Below are positions 58,566 to 64,000 of a stretch of 64,000 nucleotides of DNA, piece by piece. The notes beneath the pieces were generated by a model. The model had not been told where the DNA came from and made no database searches. It saw nothing but the letters and a program-made list of their open reading frames with translations. Made by a program: the position numbers and the translations under genes. The stretch comes from a virus. Numbering within the stretch: the first letter of the stretch is position 1; each line of letters begins with the position of its first letter. The stretch spans positions 1 to 64,000 of the IMG/VR virus record IMGVR_UViG_3300031566_000001. The stretch is one strand, 5' to 3'.

Positions 58566-59913
58566 TGCTACTTTGGCGATGGACGCGGCAAGGGTGCGGC
58601 TCAACTATCTGCGTGGCTACCTTCGGGCTGTGTTGTGGACTATGCGCATGGTGCCCACTGGAGAGGTGCCCAGTATGGCTATGTCCAAGGACGCGGTGAT
58701 CTACTACAACCCGGAGGAGGTAGCCAAGTGGCCCTTGGAGGCCTGCGTGACGGTCCTGTACCATGAGGTGTGCCACTGGATGCGGCGTCACTATGAGCGC
58801 ATGGCAGACTTCCCGGACGAACAGTGCGCGCTCATTGCGGCGGAATTGGAACTCCAGGGTGACATCGAGGATGAGATCAACGGTGACTCGAATCTGGATT
58901 GGCCCCCACAGGGATACATTGCACCGGGCAAGCCGCCTTTCGAGAGCTTGCTCAAGGGCCTCCTGGCTGAGGAGTATTATCGACTTCTGGAGCGGCAACA
59001 GCAGCAATCCGGTGGCGCAGGGGGCCAGCAGCAGGGCAAGGGGCGGCAACAAGGTCAAGGCCAGGGGCAGAGTCAACAGGGGCAGAGTCAACAGCAAGGT
59101 AAGGGCCAAGGCAAGGGCCAGCAAGGTCAAGACCAGCAACCAGGCCAGGGCCAGGGTTCTGTGTCTGATGGGCACTGGAAGGACTGGGAGCAGCAGGACC
59201 ATCCGGAGGGCATCACTGAGGCCCAGGGGCGGCTCATTGCCCGCAAGCTGGCCCAGGACATCCAGGAGGCCGCGGAGCGTGATAAGTCGCAGCGGGGCAT
59301 CGGCTCAGTACCCGGCTGGATGAAGCGTTGGGCAGAGATGCAGCTTTACTCCAAGGTGCCCTGGTACAAGGTTCTAGACCGCTGGATACGTCAGTCCATT
59401 GGGCACGTCCTGGGGTTCTCAGACTACTCATTCAGGACACCGAACCGTAGGGCTGCGTTGAGCGGCCTCATCCTGCCGGGTTTGGTGAAGCCTGTGCCGA
59501 GGATCGCTGTGGTTCTGGACACATCAGGGTCCATGTCCGGTCATCAGGTTGGGTTGGCCCTCACGGAGATTGGCGGCGTGCTCAGGGCTATGGGGATGCT
59601 GGAGGGCGTGTGGGTACTGGCTACGGATGCGGAGGCCCATACCTGCCAGCGTGTGTTCAATCCCCGCCAGGTGGACGTTGTGGGCGGTGGGGGAACCATC
59701 CTGGAGTCGGGCATTGCACGAGCCATGAAGCTGCGGCCCCGGCCTGAGATCGTGGTCGTCATCTCGGACTGCCTGAACTATTGGGATGAGGTCAAGCCTG
59801 CCAGGGTGAGCATCGTGATCGTGCGTGTGGGCACGGGCAAGCCGCCTACGTGGGCCGACAAGGTGATTGACGTGGAGGATGTGGTAGAGGACTGGACGGT
59901 GTGGACAAGATGA
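58552..59913 (+). CDS. VWA-domain protein with zinc-protease-like N-terminus (DUF2201 type)
   Basis: 453 residues. HEVCHWMRRH (from His71) is an HExxH zinc motif in the N-terminal domain. A long Gln/Gly/Lys linker occupies about 148-205. A VWA domain begins near 315 with the MIDAS motif LDTSGSMSG and includes VVGGGGTILESGI and VVISDC. This matches the DUF2201 putative metallopeptidases encoded with MoxR ATPases. The pair may remodel or cleave a host or phage complex. The metal sites look intact. Confidence 0.85.
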   Translation: MTNRDATLAMDAARVRLNYLRGYLRAVLWTMRMVPTGEVPSMAMSKDAVIYYNPEEVAKWPLEACVTVLYHEVCHWMRRHYERMADFPDEQCALIAAELELQGDIEDEINGDSNLDWPPQGYIAPGKPPFESLLKGLLAEEYYRLLERQQQQSGGAGGQQQGKGRQQGQGQGQSQQGQSQQQGKGQGKGQQGQDQQPGQGQGSVSDGHWKDWEQQDHPEGITEAQGRLIARKLAQDIQEAAERDKSQRGIGSVPGWMKRWAEMQLYSKVPWYKVLDRWIRQSIGHVLGFSDYSFRTPNRRAALSGLILPGLVKPVPRIAVVLDTSGSMSGHQVGLALTEIGGVLRAMGMLEGVWVLATDAEAHTCQRVFNPRQVDVVGGGGTILESGIARAMKLRPRPEIVVVISDCLNYWDEVKPARVSIVIVRVGTGKPPTWADKVIDVEDVVEDWTVWTR

Positions 59914-60215
59914 CCACTGAGCTTCGTCTGTACGTGGTTCCTAATGGCCGGGGCGGTAGCGCCGTATCGTGCCCGGAGTGCCGAGAGCACGTGTTCCCCA
60001 GCGAGGACTACGTGATCCGCTGCGACGTGGGGCTGAGGCACGTGTACGCCTGCGAGTCTGTGACGCGGGGGTGGCTGGTGGGACGCCGGGTGTGTAACCT
60101 CTATGAGCGAGTGGGCCTGGTGGTGCACATTCGGCGGCTGAGGGGGGTATTGACCGGAAGGGACCGGAAAGTGCTGGAGGGTTTTCTGAACCTGATCGGT
60201 TTGGCAAGGGGGTGA
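59910..60215 (+). CDS. Small zinc-binding protein
   Basis: 101 residues from ATG 59910 (ATGA overlap with the VWA gene). SCPECREHVFPSEDYVIRCD gives three Cys for a zinc site. The C-terminus is helical and basic. Coupled to the MoxR/VWA operon; role unknown. Confidence 0.5.
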   Translation: MTTELRLYVVPNGRGGSAVSCPECREHVFPSEDYVIRCDVGLRHVYACESVTRGWLVGRRVCNLYERVGLVVHIRRLRGVLTGRDRKVLEGFLNLIGLARG

Positions 60216-61546
60216 TGGTGGCTACAAGCGATTTGATGGGACTGTTTGGCACCAGACCCTTCCTGGAGGTCCGCAACGAGTTTCGTGCGGCCTTGCAGGC
60301 TGGGGCGCGTGAGGTTCGTTTCCGTGAGGATGACTATTCAGACGTGATACGGCTCCTGGCAGCAGCCAGTAACGGCGTGCCCGTGTTCCTGGATGAGGAG
60401 CGGCTGCCGGGTTTGAGGAAGGGCAGCCTGCGCATGAATCTCGAATGGTGCCGCCTGTTCGTGGAGGCCAACGGGACTGCGTTTCCGGGGGTCATGATCG
60501 TTAGGGAGAACGGGACGGCGATGTTTGTGAGGCTCTTGCCTGGCGTGCCTGTGCAGGTCACCTTGGATGTGACGGAGCTGGGGGCCTTCAATGAGGCTGG
60601 GGACGCGCTGCGGGGCATGTGGGCGGTGCAGTTAGATCACATGGCGGCATCGGTGCTACTCAACCCCTGGACTGTGACCAGGCCCCTCACGGACCCGGCG
60701 CAGGTAGACTTTCATGCAGCCCACAGGACGCCTCCGGCAATGGGGGCCGGGAGGCTGGAAGAAATCGGTGCCCCATCGGCGGACCTGCTTATGCGGCCCG
60801 TGAGGGTGACCGTAGCAGCCCCGGACCCGGTGGATACAAAGCGTGCCTGTGAGGCTCTGATGGGCGTGGTGGATTCCTACAACTGCTCCAAGCCGTCTTA
60901 TGGGCACCTCTATGGCCTTCTGGAAGAGGCAGGGAGGACTGGTATTGGTGATGCAGTCTTTGAGCGCGTTTTGGATTCCTTCCCTCTTAGTGGTCAGGAT
61001 ACCTTTGGTGAGATCATAGACGGCCTGATTGATGAGGGCTATGAGTGGGCTGGGTTCCTGCCTCGCCCCGATCCGGACTGGACCTATCGTGAGGACTACG
61101 TGGTCAAGTGGGCGGGAGGGGAGACCGGTATCAACCTGCAGATCGCTAAGTACCAGCGATTATTGAGGGCATGGGCCTTCATGGTCCGGGCTATGGGCAA
61201 GCTGTTGGGCCTCAACGGGTGGGCCTTCACGCCGGGCCTGTTGGTGGGGGATGAGGACTATCTGGCTGAGATTTCAGAGTGGGGTGGTAGAACCTTCGTG
61301 CTGTTGAACCCGCAGGGGTTGCGCGTCAGTGCGGCCAATAGTGAGATGGTTTTGATGTTACGGGACCGGGCGGCGCATGTGGTGGCCCATGTGGGCCAGC
61401 CGAATCATGACGAGAGTTGGGCCAGGCGGTACGAGTTCCTGCTGGAGGAGAGTGCGTCCCTGCTATCGAAGTGGGGGCGGGAAGAGTTGTCTTGGCTGAA
61501 TTCCTATGGATCGAGCATGGCTACCAAGAAAGGGGTGCAGAGATGA
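60215..61546 (+). CDS. Large hypothetical protein with degenerate HExxH-like motif
   Basis: About 443 residues (ATG 60215; GTG 60212 also possible). The C-terminal region RDRAAHVVAHVGQPNHDESW (about 388-407) has the His spacing of small zinc proteases (HExxH...GH/NHDExF), but the catalytic Glu is Val. The rest is alpha/beta, with no family I recognise. It follows the MoxR/VWA genes and may be a third component of that set. Confidence 0.55.
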   Translation: MVATSDLMGLFGTRPFLEVRNEFRAALQAGAREVRFREDDYSDVIRLLAAASNGVPVFLDEERLPGLRKGSLRMNLEWCRLFVEANGTAFPGVMIVRENGTAMFVRLLPGVPVQVTLDVTELGAFNEAGDALRGMWAVQLDHMAASVLLNPWTVTRPLTDPAQVDFHAAHRTPPAMGAGRLEEIGAPSADLLMRPVRVTVAAPDPVDTKRACEALMGVVDSYNCSKPSYGHLYGLLEEAGRTGIGDAVFERVLDSFPLSGQDTFGEIIDGLIDEGYEWAGFLPRPDPDWTYREDYVVKWAGGETGINLQIAKYQRLLRAWAFMVRAMGKLLGLNGWAFTPGLLVGDEDYLAEISEWGGRTFVLLNPQGLRVSAANSEMVLMLRDRAAHVVAHVGQPNHDESWARRYEFLLEESASLLSKWGREELSWLNSYGSSMATKKGVQR

Positions 61547-61851
61547 AGGAGACCGAGGTTCAGTTGAAGGATGTAGATATGAAGGTGGTGGACCCGCATC
61601 TTACGCTGGTGCAGTCGTTGGACCTGAAGAACAGGCTGGCTAGCGCCATGCAGGGCATCGGGAGGCAGGGTTTCGCCGATATCCTGGGCATGGGGCGACC
61701 GCGCTGGTGGCGTTGGCGGACCAAGGGCCAGGCCCCGGTGAAGGTGGAGGAGTACCTGCACATCATCGCCCGGTTCCCGGAGCTGCGGGGCAAGGTATGG
61801 CGGCACCTGTTGCACCGGGCGCAGACGGAGATTGATAGCAGGAAGGGATAG
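61543..61851 (+). CDS. Small HTH-like protein
   Basis: 102 residues from ATG 61543. SAMQGIGRQGFADILGMGRP followed by RWWRWRTKG looks like a helix-turn-helix recognition unit, suggesting DNA binding. If so, it is a candidate reader of the TTTTGC..GCAAAA operators; that link is speculative. Confidence 0.45.
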   Translation: MKETEVQLKDVDMKVVDPHLTLVQSLDLKNRLASAMQGIGRQGFADILGMGRPRWWRWRTKGQAPVKVEEYLHIIARFPELRGKVWRHLLHRAQTEIDSRKG

Positions 61852-61854
61852 GTT

Positions 61855-62220
61855 GTGAAGCAGGTACTCGTGTTGCCTACCTTTGAAATTCGCAACGATG
61901 GTGTATGCCGTAAATGTCTAAAGGAGTTGTCCTGCCACAATGATGATGCCATTGTGATAAGGGTGCAAAATATATATTGGTCTGGTTTCAAGAGTCACGT
62001 TTTCAATATTGTGAAGGTGGCAAATCCTTGGAACCATTCGAATCTTACATGGCGCGTCTACGGTCAACCGTTGTGTGGGTGTACATTGTCTAGTATACGA
62101 AGAGATGAGCCCCCTTATGAGTTGCTGTGGCTGCCAAGGTTGTTTCAGTTCGTCAACCCGGAGGACCGGCAGGCATTAGAAGAGGCGTTGGTATTGATGG
62201 CCCTGGCGGGGGAGATGTGA
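61855..62220 (+). CDS. Hypothetical Cys-rich protein
   Basis: 121 residues with GTG start, AT-rich. DGVCRKCLKELSCH and later PLCGCTLSS suggest a zinc site. The last gene before the operator, RNA B and TnpB block. Unknown. Confidence 0.5.
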   Translation: MKQVLVLPTFEIRNDGVCRKCLKELSCHNDDAIVIRVQNIYWSGFKSHVFNIVKVANPWNHSNLTWRVYGQPLCGCTLSSIRRDEPPYELLWLPRLFQFVNPEDRQALEEALVLMALAGEM

Positions 62221-62226
62221 TGCTTT

Positions 62227-62260
62227 CTTTTGCTCCCAAAAGGTTTTAGCGATCTATAAT
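62227..62260 (+). promoter_or_regulatory. Operator/promoter site 7
   Basis: CTTTTGCTCCCAAAAG (62227-62242), then TATAAT (62255-62260), with 19 bp between TTGCTC and the -10. Near-identical to site 3. It lies 23 bases before the separate consensus promoter of RNA B. Confidence 0.75.
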
Positions 62261-62282
62261 GAGTGAGTGAAGTAAATGAGGC

Positions 62283-62311
62283 TTGACAAACCGGAAGGAA
62301 TCTGCTATACT
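62283..62311 (+). promoter_or_regulatory. Sigma70-type promoter for RNA B / tnpB
   Basis: TTGACA (62283-62288), 17-bp spacer, TATACT (62306-62311). The start of transcription near 62318 coincides with the first base of RNA B, as in copy A. Confidence 0.88.
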
Positions 62312-62317
62312 GATAAT

Positions 62318-62407
62318 GCTACAGGTGCGGCGTGGTTGTTTTGTTATAGAAGGGGTCATGCAGGCCACGCGCACCTGTAGCGGGACGCAAGGCAATGTGT
62401 GACCCCT
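62318..62407 (+). ncRNA. Structured RNA B: pseudoknot leader upstream of tnpB
   Basis: Stem 1 pairs 62318-62328 (GCTACAGGTGC) with 62371-62381 (GCACCTGTAGC) and continues through 62329-62335 with 62365-62370, with one bulged G. The loop element AGGGGTCATGC (62351-62361) pairs with GTGTGACCCCT (62397-62407), completing the pseudoknot. The joining strand GGGACGCAAGGCAA matches AGACGGCAAGGCAA in copy A. The tnpB start lies 13 bases downstream. TnpB guide RNAs normally come from the 3' end of tnpB, so a 5' RNA is not the standard arrangement. Confidence 0.75.
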
Positions 62408-62420
62408 TTGACATAGGGCG

Positions 62421-63632
62421 ATGATTGTACAGAAGAGCCATAGGATACAACTGAGACCCAACAATGAGCACCGAAGCGGTTTCAACCGCTGGGTTGGTGC
62501 TTACCGTTGGACCTACAACTGGGCGCTAGAACAGAAGAAGACAGCCTATGAGCAAGAGGGCAAGTCACTGAGTAAGTACGATGTGCAGAAACTCTTGACT
62601 ATTGAGAAACACACGCTGGAAAGGGCGTGGCTCAATGATATCCTGCGAGACACGCTTGTCAATGCAATATGGAACATGGACAGGGCATACCAGAACTTCT
62701 TCCGGCGGGTCAAGAATGGAGAGGCCAAAAAGGGTTTCCCAAAGTTCAAGTCAAGACGGACGGCGCGGCGCGTTTTCCACGTCACGGCGTACCTCGTGCA
62801 ATTGAGCGAAGACCGACGGAGCGTCAAGTTGCCTAAACTTGGATGGGTTAGGATGAGCAAGGCCCTGCGATTTGAGGGCAAGATGGTTGGGACAGTGGCT
62901 GTCAGTGAAGAGGCGGGGCGGTGGTATGCATCCTTCGTCGTTGAGACTGAGATACCCGATCCTCCGGATCGTAGTGCTGACCCTGTGGTGGGCATCGACG
63001 TCGGTATCAAAACGCTAATGACGCTTTCTGATGGGAAGCGATATGAGAATCCAAAGGCTACCTATGAGCTAGAGAAGCTACTGGCGCGGTCACAGCGCCA
63101 ACTATCCCGCAAGACTAAGGGGAGTAAGCGGCGGGCTAGGGCAAAGCTGAGAGTCCAGCGGATACAGAAGCGCATCAAGGATACACGGGTGAACGCGGCG
63201 CACCAAGCCACGGCGGAGGTGGTAAGGGACTATGGACTGGTGGCTATGGAGGACTTGAATGTCAAAGGCATGGTCAAGAATCGTCACTTGGCAAAGGCCG
63301 TGTCAGACTCCAATTTCAATCGGTTACGCCAGCAGTTGACGTACAAGACCGCGTGGAGCGGCAGTGAACTGAGGTTTGTGGACCGTTGGTTCCCGTCCAG
63401 TAAGCTGTGCTCCGAGTGCGGTTGCATCAATGATAATCTGACGCTTTCAGATAGGAGGTGGACTTGCGATTGTGGGGCTGTTCATGACAGGGACCTAAAC
63501 GCTGCCCAGAACATTCTTGCGGCGGCGCTAAAGTTGGCCGACGAATCGGCGGTCACTGGGCGTGGAGGGATAGGGGCCTTAAGTCCTCCCGATGAAGCGT
63601 CAAGCGGGCAGCAGGAGGTTTTAGATGCATAG
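62421..63632 (+). CDS. tnpB: TnpB-type RNA-guided nuclease (IS605 OrfB family), no TnpA
   Basis: 403 residues, complete. RuvC-like acids: Asp193 in VGIDVGIKTL, Glu277 in AMEDLNVKGM, and the terminal Asp in VHDRDLNAAQNIL. Zinc ribbon CSECGCI...CDCG precedes the last motif. The N-terminal AYRWTYNWALEQKKTAYEQ is typical. TnpB proteins are RNA-guided DNA nucleases, ancestors of Cas12, that maintain their element. No tnpA transposase is present, so this is a lone copy that may act as a homing-type gene in the phage. The ribosome site is weak (AGGGCG). Confidence 0.92.
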   Translation: MIVQKSHRIQLRPNNEHRSGFNRWVGAYRWTYNWALEQKKTAYEQEGKSLSKYDVQKLLTIEKHTLERAWLNDILRDTLVNAIWNMDRAYQNFFRRVKNGEAKKGFPKFKSRRTARRVFHVTAYLVQLSEDRRSVKLPKLGWVRMSKALRFEGKMVGTVAVSEEAGRWYASFVVETEIPDPPDRSADPVVGIDVGIKTLMTLSDGKRYENPKATYELEKLLARSQRQLSRKTKGSKRRARAKLRVQRIQKRIKDTRVNAAHQATAEVVRDYGLVAMEDLNVKGMVKNRHLAKAVSDSNFNRLRQQLTYKTAWSGSELRFVDRWFPSSKLCSECGCINDNLTLSDRRWTCDCGAVHDRDLNAAQNILAAALKLADESAVTGRGGIGALSPPDEASSGQQEVLDA

Positions 63633-63692
63633 GACCCGCAACCCCGAAATGACGGGGTCTCCACAGCGCGTGGGCAATCGCTATTGTGAAGG
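63633..63692 (+). other. tnpB 3' flank, possible guide-RNA scaffold end or array leader
   Basis: Contains a hairpin ACCCCG/CGGGGT (63641-63658) just after the tnpB stop. In known TnpB systems the guide RNA scaffold overlaps the 3' end of the gene and this flank; here the same 60 bases also directly precede the first CRISPR-like repeat. Confidence 0.4.
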
Positions 63693-63845
63693 GTGCACCC
63701 CATGCGCATGTGGGGGATTCGTCCGGTCGCCGGCACTCCAGGAAGGCTCCGAAGCGTGCACCCCATGCGCATGTGGGGGATTCGTACATCATGCAAAAGG
63801 GGCTTGCCGTGGTGGCGTGCACCCCATGGGCGTATGGGGGATTCG
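63693..63845 (+). CRISPR. Mini CRISPR-like array, 3 repeats and 2 spacers
   Basis: A 29-base palindromic repeat starting GTGCACCCCATGCGCATG (then TGGGGGATTCG) at 63693-63721 and identically at 63756-63784; a third copy at 63817-63845 has three changes, all in the centre. Spacers are 34 bases (63722-63755) and 32 bases (63785-63816) and are unlike each other. Repeat length, CCCC..GGGG dyad and spacer size resemble type I-E arrays, and the degenerate last repeat is usual at an array end. No cas gene lies in the window. Confidence 0.78.
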
Positions 63846-63856
63846 TTCTAACGGTC

Positions 63857-63862
63857 TATAAT
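63857..63862 (+). promoter_or_regulatory. -10 box just after the array
   Basis: TATAAT directly after the third repeat, without a recognisable -35. It could start a transcript through the pentamer array into a gene beyond the window. Confidence 0.35.
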
Positions 63863-63881
63863 GAGAGTGTATTGTGGCTAA

Positions 63882-63966
63882 GGTGTGGCGAGGTACGGTG
63901 AGGCCGGGTGTGGCGAGGTCTGGCGGGGTTCGGTCTGGCCTGGCATGGCGAGGTAGGGTAGGGTTT
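63882..63966 (+). repeat. Tandem GGYNN pentamer array (17 units)
   Basis: From 63882 every fifth base begins GG followed by a pyrimidine: GGTGT GGCGA GGTAC GGTGA and on for 17 units, ending GGTAG GGTAG GGTTT. Units vary at the last two positions, so the period rather than the sequence is kept. It is non-coding in appearance and probably lies upstream of a gene outside the window. A pyrimidine run (CTTTTATCTTCTTT) follows. Confidence 0.7.
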
Positions 63967-64000
63967 CTTTTATCTTCTTTGGGGCGTGATGATGGATGTT

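Noticed and set aside
61543-61851. Naming this HTH-like protein as the phage repressor
   Set aside because: Only a short helix-turn-helix-like stretch supports it; there is no divergent promoter pair or adjacent operator.
63722-63816. Spacer matches within this phage
   Set aside because: Reading by eye I found no protospacer for either spacer in the window; a database search is needed to say more.
63553-63861. ORFs on both strands through the repeat array (repeating CTPCACGGFV-type peptides)
   Set aside because: The repeating peptide is simply the translated CRISPR-like repeat; spacing of 63 then 61 bases breaks the reading frame relationship.
1-64000. tRNA or rRNA genes
   Set aside because: No cloverleaf with a TTCRA-type T loop and matching acceptor was found; candidates such as GGTTCGATAGTTC at 1407 lack the other arms.

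Overview
This window looks like a contiguous piece of a tailed, siphovirus-like double-stranded DNA phage genome. It has a terminase pair, a portal, a capsid operon, a tail-assembly-chaperone frameshift, an 840-residue tape measure, tail-tip proteins and a lysis set, in the usual order. Every gene I support is on the + strand. Shine-Dalgarno sites are strong (GGAGG type) and promoters are near-consensus sigma70, so the host is a bacterium, probably GC-rich; I cannot name it. No integrase, repressor, polymerase or tRNA gene is visible.

Layout. 0-2 kb: a partial gene, a structured RNA followed by a NUMOD3/HNH homing-type endonuclease, and an AT-rich nuclease-like gene. 2-15.8 kb: terS, terL, small virion-like genes, a portal fused to a MuF-like domain, small cargo genes, a connector candidate, a protease/scaffold candidate and the major capsid protein. 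15.8-30.4 kb: a three-domain glycosyltransferase inside the structural operon, tail proteins (two with beta-propeller modules), chaperones, tape measure, tail tip and two paralogous fibre-like proteins. 30.4-33.4 kb: a glycoside hydrolase-like protein, an amidase endolysin and a holin. 33.5-52.1 kb: an 18-kb cassette of glycan and DNA modification genes, interleaved with AT-richer small ORFs. It holds GDP-L-fucose synthase, a GT10 fucosyltransferase, a GT47/exostosin-like transferase, three sulfotransferase-like proteins, several SAM methyltransferases, two glycosyltransferase/methyltransferase fusions in opposite domain order, an atypical radical-SAM protein, a helicase-methyltransferase fusion and a DNA methyltransferase. 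52.1-62.2 kb: after a cluster of terminator hairpins a consensus promoter starts an early-type module of small genes, a MoxR AAA+ ATPase with a VWA/zinc-protease-like partner, and a DUF5131-type protein. 62.2-64 kb: a second copy of the structured RNA, a lone intact TnpB, a three-repeat CRISPR-like mini-array and a tandem GGYNN pentamer array.

The strongest unexplained signals are these. (1) Two copies of a covarying pseudoknot RNA each start at +1 of a perfect TTGACA-17-TATAxT promoter and lead into two unrelated nuclease genes. (2) A dispersed TTTTGC-n-GCAAAA operator recurs through the genome, five times locked 19 bp upstream of a -10 box. (3) A cas-less mini-CRISPR array lies directly behind TnpB. 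(4) The genome carries a fucose, sulfate and methyl glycan cassette plus a triple glycosyltransferase that seems to end in a virion-type domain.
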